23,901 nt of DNA from the NCBI GenBank assembly GCA_049694275.1, contig JBAVQS010000111.1, positions 1 through 23,901 on the forward strand, read 5' to 3'. Positions 7,380-14,446 of this stretch are shown here, one piece after another. The notes beneath the pieces were generated by a model. It had not been told where the DNA came from. It worked only from the letters and a program-made list of their open reading frames with translations, and did no database searches. The position numbers and the translations under genes are program-made. How positions within the stretch are numbered: position 1 is the stretch's first letter; each line of letters opens with the position of its first letter. Source of the stretch: JBAVQS01 sp049694275 (lineage in GTDB: Bacteria; Chloroflexota; Anaerolineae; UBA4142; SHND01).

Positions 7380-10208
7380 CTACACTACCAGCGCCCCGTT
7401 CAACTCTTGCATGATGCCGTCCAGGTCTGTCCCAAACAGGTTGTGCGCCTTGATGCGGCCTCCCTTGCCGTAAAAGGGATCGTAATCGAAGTCCTCCCAG
7501 CCCACCGCGAGCGAGGTGGCGATCTGCTCCTTGAGCATCCCGAGCCATTCGCGCTGTTCGGGGGTAAATGCCCGCCCGGTTCGGCTCTGCGTCGCCAGCC
7601 ATTCCTCGAACCGCCGGTCCACCGTCGCGGCAAACGGCTCTAACGCCTCGCATTCGCCAATCGCAAAGCGCACGAGCGCCACGAGGTCGGTCAACAATTT
7701 CTGCGGTCCCGCGCCGCGCACCCGCGCCCGGTCCAACTGCTCGTATGCTTGCCACAACTGTTCGCTCGTCAGCCGGTAGGGCGGCTTTTGTATCGCCTCG
7801 GCCAGCTCCTTGATCTCGGCATAGGTCAAATGCCGTCGGGCATAGGGCATGTTGTAAATGATCTGGAGCGCGGTCAGCTCGTCCTTGTGCTCGGCGATAA
7901 ATCTCTGAAACGTCTCGACCGTTCGCTGCGCCCGTTCCCGCGCGGCGTCGTCAAACTGCGCCGAAGTGACCTGGTCGGGGGTCTCGTCAATCACCTGATC
8001 ATTCTGCTGCTTGATCTCGATGACGATATTGCGGAATTGCGGCAGGTCAAAGACCGCGCACGCCTCCTCCGTCAATCGCTCCGCTGCCTGGCGCACCTGC
8101 TCCTCGGTCGGTTCCGGCGTCCCAAACATTTTGCACGCCCGAACGATCTGCACATCCGGGTCCACCGCATCCAGCAATCGATTCACAATCACCGGTAACG
8201 GCGAGACCGGCAGGGGATGTAGGGGCGAACCGGTGGCTCGCCCCTCGCCGTTCGCCCCTACATCCCCTTCGCCAGTTGCCCCAACGTTCCCCGCCGCCCG
8301 TGCAATCCGTTCGCGTTCCTTGTCGCCGATTGCGCGGTCGAGACGGGCCAGGCGGTTGGCGAGCGAGGTGAGCGTATCCTCGTCGCGGATGCCGAGGGCC
8401 ACCTGCTGAACGAGCTTGTCAAAGGGGACGCTCCGCTTGCGCTCTAATGGCCGCGAATCGGTCTTGTCGCTCTCACAGACGCCGATGGCGTCCACGATGA
8501 CGAAATGGGTCTTGTCCCTGGCGTCGGGGGTCACGCCGTTGAAATCGGTCTCGGAGATCGTGCGGGTGCCGCGCCCCTTCATCTGCTCGAAATAGACCGG
8601 CGATTTCACATCCCGCATAAAGATCAGGCATTCGAGCGGCTTGATGTCCGTGCCGGTTGAGATCATATCGACGGTCACGGCGATGCGTGGGTTGTAGGAA
8701 TTGCGAAACGAATTGATCAGGGTCTCGACGTTCTCGGTCGTCTTGTAGGTGATCTTTTTGCAGAAATCGTTCCCCTTGCCGAATTCTTCCCGCGCGATCT
8801 GGACAATGTCCTCGGCGTGGGAGTCGTCCTTGGCAAAGATCAGGGTCTTGGGCGTTTCGCGCCGTCCGGGGAAGATCTCCGAAAAGAGGTTTTGCCGAAA
8901 GGCGTGCAGGACCGCCCGGATCTGGTTGGGCGCGACGACATCGCGGTCCAACTGGCTCGGCGTATATTCCAACTCCTCGTCCAGCGCCTCCCAGCGCGTG
9001 CGCCGCGTCAGCTTGTCGCGCTTGCCGACATAGAATCCCGCCTCGACCTTGCCGCCGTGCTCCCCCTTGTCCGTCTTGATTCGATAGACGTCATAGCCGA
9101 CGTTCACCGCGTCCGCGACCGCCCGCGCGTGGCTGTATTCCATCACCAGGTTCTGGTTGAAAAAGCCCAGCGTCTGCTTGCTCGGGGTCGCGGTCAGCCC
9201 GATGATAAAGGCATCATAATAATCGAGCACCTGCCGCCAGAGATGATAGATCGAGCGGTGGCATTCGTCGGTAACGATGAAATCAAAGGTCTCGATGGGA
9301 ATCTGCGGGCTATAGACCACCTCTTTCGGTTTCTCGCTCGCCGGGTTGACATCGAACAGCGACAGCTCTTCCGCTTGCGCGTCGAACTCGGGCTCTCCCT
9401 TGAGCATCGAATAGAGCCGCTGGATGGTCGTGATGACGACGCGGTTGACCGGGTCGAGATGGTTCGAGGCGAGGTGTTGGACGTTGTACAGCTCGGTGAA
9501 TTTGCGCCCATCGTCAGGGGTTACGTACTGCTGAAACTCGCGCAGGGTTTGCCGGCCCAGGTTGTTCCGGTCGACGAGAAAGAGGACGCGTTTGGCATTG
9601 GCGAACTTGATGAGGCGATAGATAAAGCTGACCGCGGTATAGGTCTTGCCGCTGCCGGTTGCCATCTGGATGAGCGCCCGCGGCCGCGCCTCGGCCAGCG
9701 ACCGTTCGAGGTTCGTGATCGCTTCGGTCTGGCAGTCGCGCAGCCCGGTCGTGATGAGCGGCGGCGGGTAGCGCAGCCGGGCGCGCAAGGTATTCCCCTG
9801 GGTGATCCACTCGCGGAGGGTCTCGGGGCGATGAAAGGAAAAGACACGGCGGGAGCGTGGATCGGGGTCGCGCAGGTCGCGGAAAAAGGTCTCGGCGCCG
9901 GTGCTCTCGTAACCGAACGGCAGCGGCTCTTGGACGTGCGGCAGGTTTTTGGGGACTCCCGCGAGATACTTTTGCGACTGTTCGGCGACGCCACTGAGCG
10001 TCGTCCCCTCCGGCTTGGCCTCGACCACGCCGACGGCCTTGCGGTCCACAAAGAGCAGGTAATCCGCCTCGCCGGACTGAAGGGGAAATTCGCGCACGGC
10101 AACGCCCGGCCCGGCCGCCAGGTTCAGGTCATGCAGGTCCTGTATCTTCCAGCCGGCCGCGTCGAGCATCCGGTCAATCTGTTGTCGCGCCTTTTCTTCG
10201 GGGGTCAT
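7380..10208 (-). CDS. hsdR: Type I restriction endonuclease/translocase subunit HsdR
   Basis: The 942-aa motor and nuclease subunit has an N-terminal PD-(D/E)xK nuclease with D49 and the E63-A-K65 pair (GVVEAKPEG). The SF2 helicase follows: Walker A MATGSGKTY at about 182-190, DECH at 314-317, GLTATPS after it, and the arginine-finger-type motif QMKGRGTRT. A C-terminal helical domain for HsdM contact completes it. The ATG at 10208 opens MTPEEKARQQID, matching the usual N-terminus; the TTG at 10223 only adds five residues. A TATAAT promoter lies about 46 bases upstream, making this the first gene of the operon. A short REP-like palindrome (8213-8267) is translated in frame as a Gly-rich linker at about residues 648-665. 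No break is visible, so the enzyme should be functional. Confidence 0.95.
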   Translation of the reverse strand: MTPEEKARQQIDRMLDAAGWKIQDLHDLNLAAGPGVAVREFPLQSGEADYLLFVDRKAVGVVEAKPEGTTLSGVAEQSQKYLAGVPKNLPHVQEPLPFGYESTGAETFFRDLRDPDPRSRRVFSFHRPETLREWITQGNTLRARLRYPPPLITTGLRDCQTEAITNLERSLAEARPRALIQMATGSGKTYTAVSFIYRLIKFANAKRVLFLVDRNNLGRQTLREFQQYVTPDDGRKFTELYNVQHLASNHLDPVNRVVITTIQRLYSMLKGEPEFDAQAEELSLFDVNPASEKPKEVVYSPQIPIETFDFIVTDECHRSIYHLWRQVLDYYDAFIIGLTATPSKQTLGFFNQNLVMEYSHARAVADAVNVGYDVYRIKTDKGEHGGKVEAGFYVGKRDKLTRRTRWEALDEELEYTPSQLDRDVVAPNQIRAVLHAFRQNLFSEIFPGRRETPKTLIFAKDDSHAEDIVQIAREEFGKGNDFCKKITYKTTENVETLINSFRNSYNPRIAVTVDMISTGTDIKPLECLIFMRDVKSPVYFEQMKGRGTRTISETDFNGVTPDARDKTHFVIVDAIGVCESDKTDSRPLERKRSVPFDKLVQQVALGIRDEDTLTSLANRLARLDRAIGDKERERIARAAGNVGATGEGDVGANGEGRATGSPLHPLPVSPLPVIVNRLLDAVDPDVQIVRACKMFGTPEPTEEQVRQAAERLTEEACAVFDLPQFRNIVIEIKQQNDQVIDETPDQVTSAQFDDAARERAQRTVETFQRFIAEHKDELTALQIIYNMPYARRHLTYAEIKELAEAIQKPPYRLTSEQLWQAYEQLDRARVRGAGPQKLLTDLVALVRFAIGECEALEPFAATVDRRFEEWLATQSRTGRAFTPEQREWLGMLKEQIATSLAVGWEDFDYDPFYGKGGRIKAHNLFGTDLDGIMQELNGALVV
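8213..8267. repeat. Mini REP-like palindrome translated inside hsdR
   Basis: The left arm (8213-8230) and right arm (8250-8267) are perfect 18-bp inverted repeats around a 19-bp loop. The inner part, 8219-8261, has the same ends as the repeat near the RAYT (GTAGGGGCGAA and TTCGCCCCTAC) but lacks the roughly 58-bp middle, so it looks like a deletion derivative. It stays in frame within hsdR and encodes DVGANGEGRATGSPLHP, a flexible linker between helicase and C-terminal domains. Confidence 0.88.
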
Positions 10209-10224
10209 GTGAATAATCGGCAAA

Positions 10225-10268
10225 GGCTGAGGCGAATAAAACGTACAGCCGTGATTATACCCTCAGCC
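10225..10268. promoter_or_regulatory. Inverted repeat flanking the hsdR -10 box (candidate operator)
   Basis: GGCTGAGG at 10225-10232 and its exact complement CCTCAGCC at 10261-10268 form 8-bp arms 28 bases apart. They bracket the -10 box (10254-10259) and the predicted transcription start. A dimeric repressor or a leader RNA hairpin could use it to delay restriction. No C-protein gene is seen nearby. Confidence 0.4.
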
Positions 10269-10282
10269 CCCGAAAATGGGAA
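10254..10282 (-). promoter_or_regulatory. Sigma70-type promoter of the hsd operon
   Basis: Read on the minus strand there is TTCCCA (10277-10282), a 17-base spacer and a perfect TATAAT (10254-10259). The predicted start near 10247 gives about 40 bases of leader before the hsdR ATG. No other clear promoter was found between the operon genes. Confidence 0.65.
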
Positions 10283-10311
10283 GTGGATTTTCGCTCACGC
10301 CCGCCGCTTGC

Positions 10312-11472
10312 TTATGGCGGTTCCGGCAGGGTCTGCTGTGGCGCAGGCAGGCGACTCTCGAGTAGCACGACGAGGAGAACCACTGCCAGCACGAGCACTC
10401 CAAAAACCAGGAAAAGGGTATGCCCGCCCAGGCTTTCCAGGAGCGGTCCGCCGATCAAGCTGCCAACGGCCATGCCGAACCCAAACACCATGGCGCTAAA
10501 GAGTCCCTGGGCGGTGGCGCGCATTCCCGCCGGCGCATGCTCGTCCGCATAGGCAACGCCCGCCAACCACATTGCCGGAAAGGTCGGGCCGTTCAAGAGT
10601 TGGAGGAGCAGGACCAGTCCGGGCGCGTTGACCAACGAAAAGGCGAGCAGACGGATGCCGGTGAGGATCATGGCCAACAGGAGCAGGCCGCGCGCGTGAA
10701 AGCGTTGGATGAGCCGGTTGCCGAAAAAGAGCACGGGGATTTCCGAGAGGGTCCCGGCCGTGAGGGCCAGGCCCATCGTCGTTTCATCGGATCCCAGTTG
10801 TTTCATATAGGGAAACAAATAGTTGTTGGTCACGGCGAGCGACAGGCCACCGGCAAAGGCCAGGGCTAGAAAGAAAAGCCAGTGCCGGTTCATGAGCAGC
10901 GTACGCGCACCGGCTCTCGGCCGGGTCATTTCCTGTGCGGGGCGGTGCACCAATTTCTGGCTCAAGACGAGTGCGCCGAGGTAGAGTATCCCGGCGCCCC
11001 AAAAGGCGACCTTGAGCCCGTAATTCTGCACCAGCACACCGGCCAAGGTGGCCGCGAGTCCAAAGCCCAGCGTGCCGCCCACACGAATGCGGCCATACAT
11101 TTGTTTCTCTTGGCCCAACATGAACATGGTCGCGCTGTCGATAAAGGAGGAAACCGGCGCAAAGGCCGTACTGAAAACGAGGGCCAGCAACAGGATGGGG
11201 AGGAAGGTCGTCAGGGAGGGCAGTAAGGCGATGGAGCACGCGCCCACCAGCAGCGCCGCGCTCATGAGCAAGCGGTGCCGGCGCGTGGCATCGGCGAGCC
11301 CGGTCCACAATGGCGCGCTGACGAGCGTCACCAGCGGGGTCAGTCCCATGATCAGCCCGATCTGTGTGCCGTCGAATCCCACGCTCTGGTAATAGAGCAC
11401 GACGAACGGCATGGAAAAGGCGACCGCGGCAAAGCACAAAAAGTTCAGGCTAAAGGGCCAGATTTTGCTCAT
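10312..11472 (-). CDS. MFS transporter, MFS_1-like/PPP family
   Basis: The 386-aa protein has 12 predicted membrane segments in two halves. It shows the short loop 2-3 signature of the superfamily (PLWTGLADATRRHRLL, residues about 54-69) and GRIRVGGTLGFGLAATLAG around 127. The N-terminus MSKIWPFSLNFLCFAAVAFSM and the FIDSATMFMLG segment recall the LacY-like/3-phenylpropionate permease-like subfamily, which exports or imports small organic molecules by proton coupling. The substrate cannot be told. The ATG at 11472 lacks a Shine-Dalgarno but lies about 20 bases from the predicted start of its own promoter. It is 98 bases downstream of the P450 stop on the same strand, so it may also be read from the acyl-synthase operon and could export its product. 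That link is inference. Confidence 0.85.
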   Translation of the reverse strand: MSKIWPFSLNFLCFAAVAFSMPFVVLYYQSVGFDGTQIGLIMGLTPLVTLVSAPLWTGLADATRRHRLLMSAALLVGACSIALLPSLTTFLPILLLALVFSTAFAPVSSFIDSATMFMLGQEKQMYGRIRVGGTLGFGLAATLAGVLVQNYGLKVAFWGAGILYLGALVLSQKLVHRPAQEMTRPRAGARTLLMNRHWLFFLALAFAGGLSLAVTNNYLFPYMKQLGSDETTMGLALTAGTLSEIPVLFFGNRLIQRFHARGLLLLAMILTGIRLLAFSLVNAPGLVLLLQLLNGPTFPAMWLAGVAYADEHAPAGMRATAQGLFSAMVFGFGMAVGSLIGGPLLESLGGHTLFLVFGVLVLAVVLLVVLLESRLPAPQQTLPEPP

Positions 11473-11497
11473 GGGAGGCTTGCGCCGAATCGTTCAG

Positions 11498-11526
11498 ATT
11501 CTAGCACCAAAGCGGGGAAAGACCAA
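11498..11526 (-). promoter_or_regulatory. Promoter of the MFS gene
   Basis: On the minus strand TTGGTC (11521-11526), a 17-base spacer and TAGAAT (11498-11503). The predicted start near 11491 gives a leader of only about 20 bases. The -10 variant TAGAAT recurs before the NACHT and TPR genes. Confidence 0.55.
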
Positions 11527-11552
11527 TTGGCGCGACAATCGGATGATGACGG

Positions 11553-11606
11553 AATCGGTTTCTAACCGATTTACACTTTTTTGAGCCGCCGATTTGAATC
11601 GGCGGC
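11553..11606. repeat. Double palindrome overlapping the P450 3' end
   Basis: Two perfect hairpins lie side by side: AATCGGTT/AACCGATT (11553-11571, 3-base loop) and GCCGCCGATT/AATCGGCGGC (11585-11606, 2-base loop). They share the core CCGATT. The P450 stop (TAA at 11571-11573) and its last dozen codons lie within the element. There is no downstream U-tract, so it is a repeat rather than a standard terminator. Confidence 0.75.
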
Positions 11607-12941
11607 GGAGCGCCGTGTCGTCACGCGCACGCGCAGGCCGTTCTTCGGGCGGAGGGTGATGGAGGGGAGAAGCTCGACCGGACCCGGCTCGACGAGCGAC
11701 AGGTGAAAACGGGGGACGAGCGTTGCTGTGACGAGGCACAATTCCTGCATGGCAAAGGCATCGCCGATGCAGATTCGCGGTCCGCCGCCGAATGGGAAAT
11801 AGGCGAACCGGGGGAGGGCCTGCATCCGCGGCTCGGCCCAGCGCTCCGGCCGGAAGGCGTCCGGCGTGTCGTAATAGCGCGGGTCCCGGTGCATGATCCA
11901 CTGGCTCATCGCCGCCGAATCGCCCGCGCGGAGGGTATAGCCGCCGACCTCGCAATCCCGCACCGCCCGGCGCACGACGCCCCAGATGGGGGGATAGAGC
12001 CGCAGCGCCTCCTGAATAACCATCCGCGTATAGGGCAGGCGCGGCAGGTCCTCGACGCCCGGCACCCGCCCGGCCAGGACGGTGTCCAGTTCTGCGAGCA
12101 ATCGTGTCTCGACCGCCGGATGGGTGGCCAGCAGATAGCCGGTCCAGGTGAGCCCCACGCCTACCGGGTCGTGCCCCGCGAGAAAAATCGTCATCACCTC
12201 GTCGCGCAGTTGCCGGTCGCTCAAGGGCTGCCCATCGCCATCGCGCGCTGCTAGCAACATCGAGAGCAGGTCGCCCCGGTCTTCTCCCTGCGCCCGGCGC
12301 GCCGCGATCAGCCGGTAGATGACCCCATCGAGCTGGCGGACCGCGCGGTTCAGTCGCAGATTGCCCGGCGTCGGAATCTCGGTGGGGAGCAGGAACGCCG
12401 TACGCGAGCGCGCCTGGAATTGTTCGAGGCACACCTTGAAAGCGCGTCCCACCTCTTGCGTGTCGTCGATGTCCGAATCGAACAACGTCCGCGCGGCAAT
12501 CTGCTGGGCCAGCCGGTTCATCTCGTCGTGCAGGTCGAGCGTTTCGCTATCCTGCCAGGTCGCGGCCAGTCGTTCGGCATAGGCGACCATGACCGCGCCG
12601 TATGCGGCAATGCGCTGCCGGTGAAAGGCGAGCTGGATGAGCCGTCGCTGCCCGCGCCAGAATTCCCCTTCGCTCGTCGCCAGCCCGTTTCCCAGGAGCA
12701 GGCGGTTGGCGTTCAAGAGGCGGCCCTTGGCAAAGTCGCGGTTGTGATCGACGAGGACCGCCTGGATGTGATCGGGATGATTGAGCAGAAAGGAGGTGAT
12801 GTGGACGACGTGATAGCTGGAGATGTCGCCATAGGTGTGCGCACAGGCGGTCATAAAGCCGAGCGGGTCGCGCGTCAGCTCGATCAGGTTGCCGACGAAC
12901 GGACGCGGGGGTGGGCCAGGCGGAATGGCGCGGCGGGGCAC
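11571..12941 (-). CDS. Cytochrome P450 with atypical I-helix
   Basis: The 456-aa haem monooxygenase is soluble, with the Pro-rich hinge PPGPPPRPFVGN at 7-18, the C-helix WRGQRR, EALR (E311, R314) of the K helix, FRPERW, and the haem loop FGGGPRICIG with Cys391 as iron ligand. It resembles the CYP102/CYP4-like bacterial group. The I-helix reads AGHDPVGVGLTW (255-266) where AGHETT is usual: the acid is Asp and the conserved Thr is replaced by Pro-Val, which should alter proton delivery and oxygen activation. The start is GTG at 12941, overlapping the upstream TAG (TAGTG). A longer frame to 13121 runs back into the upstream gene and is not used. The last dozen residues (SAADSNRRLKKV) come from the palindromic repeat. 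No redox partner gene is nearby. Confidence 0.93.
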   Translation of the reverse strand: MPRRAIPPGPPPRPFVGNLIELTRDPLGFMTACAHTYGDISSYHVVHITSFLLNHPDHIQAVLVDHNRDFAKGRLLNANRLLLGNGLATSEGEFWRGQRRLIQLAFHRQRIAAYGAVMVAYAERLAATWQDSETLDLHDEMNRLAQQIAARTLFDSDIDDTQEVGRAFKVCLEQFQARSRTAFLLPTEIPTPGNLRLNRAVRQLDGVIYRLIAARRAQGEDRGDLLSMLLAARDGDGQPLSDRQLRDEVMTIFLAGHDPVGVGLTWTGYLLATHPAVETRLLAELDTVLAGRVPGVEDLPRLPYTRMVIQEALRLYPPIWGVVRRAVRDCEVGGYTLRAGDSAAMSQWIMHRDPRYYDTPDAFRPERWAEPRMQALPRFAYFPFGGGPRICIGDAFAMQELCLVTATLVPRFHLSLVEPGPVELLPSITLRPKNGLRVRVTTRRSAADSNRRLKKV

Positions 12942-13609
12942 TAGTCGCCTCGCCGCGCAAAGCGGCCCCAGCGCTTGAGGAGCGTGGGCACGGACGCGGC
13001 GATGTCCACGACGATCGGGAATCGCTCCTCGCCCCAGAACTTGCGCGCCGGGCCGACCTGCGCGACCTGAAAGCCCATCAGGCGATAGAGGCGCGTGACG
13101 GCGGGGGTAAAGTCGCCGCACACGCGCACATAACCGCGCACGTGCATTTCGAGCCAGGTCTTGGCGAGCAGCGCGGCAAAGACCTGGTGCTGGATCGAGC
13201 TATAGCGCTTGGCGACAATCTGCCGGCCCATGTCCACCACCTCGCCGCGCGGTTCGATGGTGAGGTCGAACGCGCGCTCGGTCGGCAGGATGAGGCCGGG
13301 CGCGGGCAGGATGATACGCGAGGTGGCGGCCAGCTCTACGCCGTCCCAGGCGCCGATGTGGATGGCGAGCGCGTCAAACTCGTCATGCTCGCGCCCGTCG
13401 GACAGGTCCTCCGGTTGCGCCCAACCGCGCTCGATCACCACCGCATAGCGCAGGCGATAGATAGCGTCGAGCGCGGCAGGCGAATCGGCCACGCGGAATT
13501 CGAGCGGCGCGGCGGAAGTGACCATGCCGCGCGAGAGCTCATCGGCCCGGTCCAGCCAGGCTGCGGTTTCGGGATCGAGCGCGGGCGGATTGGCGCGAAC
13601 GGTTGGCAC
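12941..13609 (-). CDS. LuxI/FeeM-like N-acyl synthase (GNAT fold)
   Basis: The 222-aa protein keeps the landmarks of the acyl-homoserine-lactone synthase / N-acyl amino acid synthase branch of the GNAT fold: YRLRYAVV with R54, the acidic loop EHDEFD (D76, D79) after a Trp-containing segment, ATSRIILP with R98, and the VDMGRQIV strand (D126, R129) in place of the LuxI ExSR motif. A C-terminal segment RVCGDFTPAVTRLYRLMGF supports acyl-CoA/ACP binding. Such enzymes transfer an acyl chain from acyl-ACP to an amino acid or SAM; the acceptor here is unknown. The start is GTG at 13609 with AAGG seven bases before it, inside the upstream stop region. It is coupled to the P450 by TAGTG. A generic acetyltransferase is the alternative. 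Confidence 0.75.
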   Translation of the reverse strand: MPTVRANPPALDPETAAWLDRADELSRGMVTSAAPLEFRVADSPAALDAIYRLRYAVVIERGWAQPEDLSDGREHDEFDALAIHIGAWDGVELAATSRIILPAPGLILPTERAFDLTIEPRGEVVDMGRQIVAKRYSSIQHQVFAALLAKTWLEMHVRGYVRVCGDFTPAVTRLYRLMGFQVAQVGPARKFWGEERFPIVVDIAASVPTLLKRWGRFARRGD

Positions 13610-13618
13610 GGCAATGCC

Positions 13619-14311
13619 TTATTTCGCGCCGGGCGCCGCCGCCGGTTCCCGCCGGAGGGTCAGTCCGATCCAGATGTACCAGATAGTTGCAGCCACCGTG
13701 CCGGCGACCGAGGCGACGAGGAAAAGGACCGGCTGCTTGAATACAAAGCCGACGACAAAGAGGAGGTAAAACACCCCCGCGCCAAATCCCAGGTAGCTGA
13801 CCACGGGGCTCCAACTCTTGGCGCGCAACGCAAGCAGGCTGATGACGATGACCCAGAGGCCGACGGCGCCAAAGCCCCACAGCCCGTCCAGGTCCAGGCT
13901 GCTGCGCCAGATGGGCACGAGCGCCGCTTTGGTCGCGTCGGCGCCCGCGACGAATGCCGTCGCAATCCCCGGCATCCGGGTAAAGGTAAAGAAATTGCTC
14001 ACCGCCTGAATGGCAAAGCCGACCAGCGCCAGGTTGCCGGCCCAGACAGTCCAGCCCGCGGCTGTGGTGTTTGCGAATCGGGTGATGGCGGGTACCGCGC
14101 CGAGACCAAAGACGCCGACAAGGGTGAGAAGGAGGAACTCGACGTTCAGCATTGTGCCGTCCTTGGCGTAGGAGGGGAGGATCTGGGCAGCCGGGACTCC
14201 CAGCCGCTGTTCGGGGGGAAGGAGGAGGTAAACGATACTGGCGAGAGCGCCCATCACTCCGACAAGGATGGCGCAAACGCTGCCGACAGTCCGCAGACTA
14301 TGGTCTTGCAT
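13619..14311 (-). CDS. Multi-pass membrane protein, first gene of the acyl-synthase/P450 operon
   Basis: The 230-aa product has six to seven predicted membrane helices, beginning SLRTVGSVCAILVGVMGALASIVYLL. A longer extracytoplasmic or cytoplasmic loop has PPEQRLGVPAAQILPSYAKDG, and the C-terminal tail is short and basic. The layout is reminiscent of DUF4386-type proteins, but I cannot confirm the family. The ATG at 14311 has AGGAG seven bases upstream and lies about 28 bases after the predicted start of a strong promoter; the open frame to 14431 runs through that promoter and is rejected. Nine bases separate it from the acyl-synthase GTG, so they should be cotranscribed. It could be a transporter, receptor or membrane scaffold for the metabolite made by the next two genes; that is inference. 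Confidence 0.75.
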   Translation of the reverse strand: MQDHSLRTVGSVCAILVGVMGALASIVYLLLPPEQRLGVPAAQILPSYAKDGTMLNVEFLLLTLVGVFGLGAVPAITRFANTTAAGWTVWAGNLALVGFAIQAVSNFFTFTRMPGIATAFVAGADATKAALVPIWRSSLDLDGLWGFGAVGLWVIVISLLALRAKSWSPVVSYLGFGAGVFYLLFVVGFVFKQPVLFLVASVAGTVAATIWYIWIGLTLRREPAAAPGAK

Positions 14312-14345
14312 ACTACTACTCCTGTTACTGACTCGACATGGACAA

Positions 14346-14374
14346 TTTATAACAGAAGGGGGGCCGGGTGTCAA
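14346..14374 (-). promoter_or_regulatory. Strong promoter of the membrane protein/acyl-synthase/P450 operon
   Basis: On the minus strand a perfect TTGACA (14369-14374), a 17-base spacer and TATAAA (14346-14351). Predicted start near 14339. This is among the best sigma70 matches in the window. A four-codon frame (ATG TCG AGT CAG TAA) lies in the leader but has no ribosome site. Confidence 0.75.
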
Positions 14375-14446
14375 TGGGGTATTGCGTAAATCTGCACAAT
14401 GCCGGTGGGCTGTTTGTGGAGGGAGTTGCAAGCCAGAACCCGAAAA

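Noticed and set aside
8817..10499. Long open frame (560 codons) on the plus strand opposite hsdR
   Set aside because: It is antisense to the helicase and nuclease domains of hsdR, has no recognisable motifs and no ribosome site; it arises from GC-rich codon bias.
11553..11606. Rho-independent terminator after the P450
   Set aside because: The hairpins overlap the coding end and there is no U-tract on either strand after the stems.
12942..13121. Sixty-codon N-terminal extension of the P450
   Set aside because: It lies inside the acyl-synthase gene in another frame and lacks P450 character; the GTG in TAGTG opens directly on the Pro-rich hinge.
14312..14340. Four-codon leader peptide before the membrane protein gene
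   Set aside because: ATG TCG AGT CAG TAA has no ribosome site and no regulatory codons; chance occurrence is likely.
12911..14389. Long open frame (492 codons) on the plus strand opposite the acyl-synthase and membrane genes
   Set aside because: It crosses two real genes and a promoter in antisense and its translation is low-complexity and charged, typical of a shadow frame.
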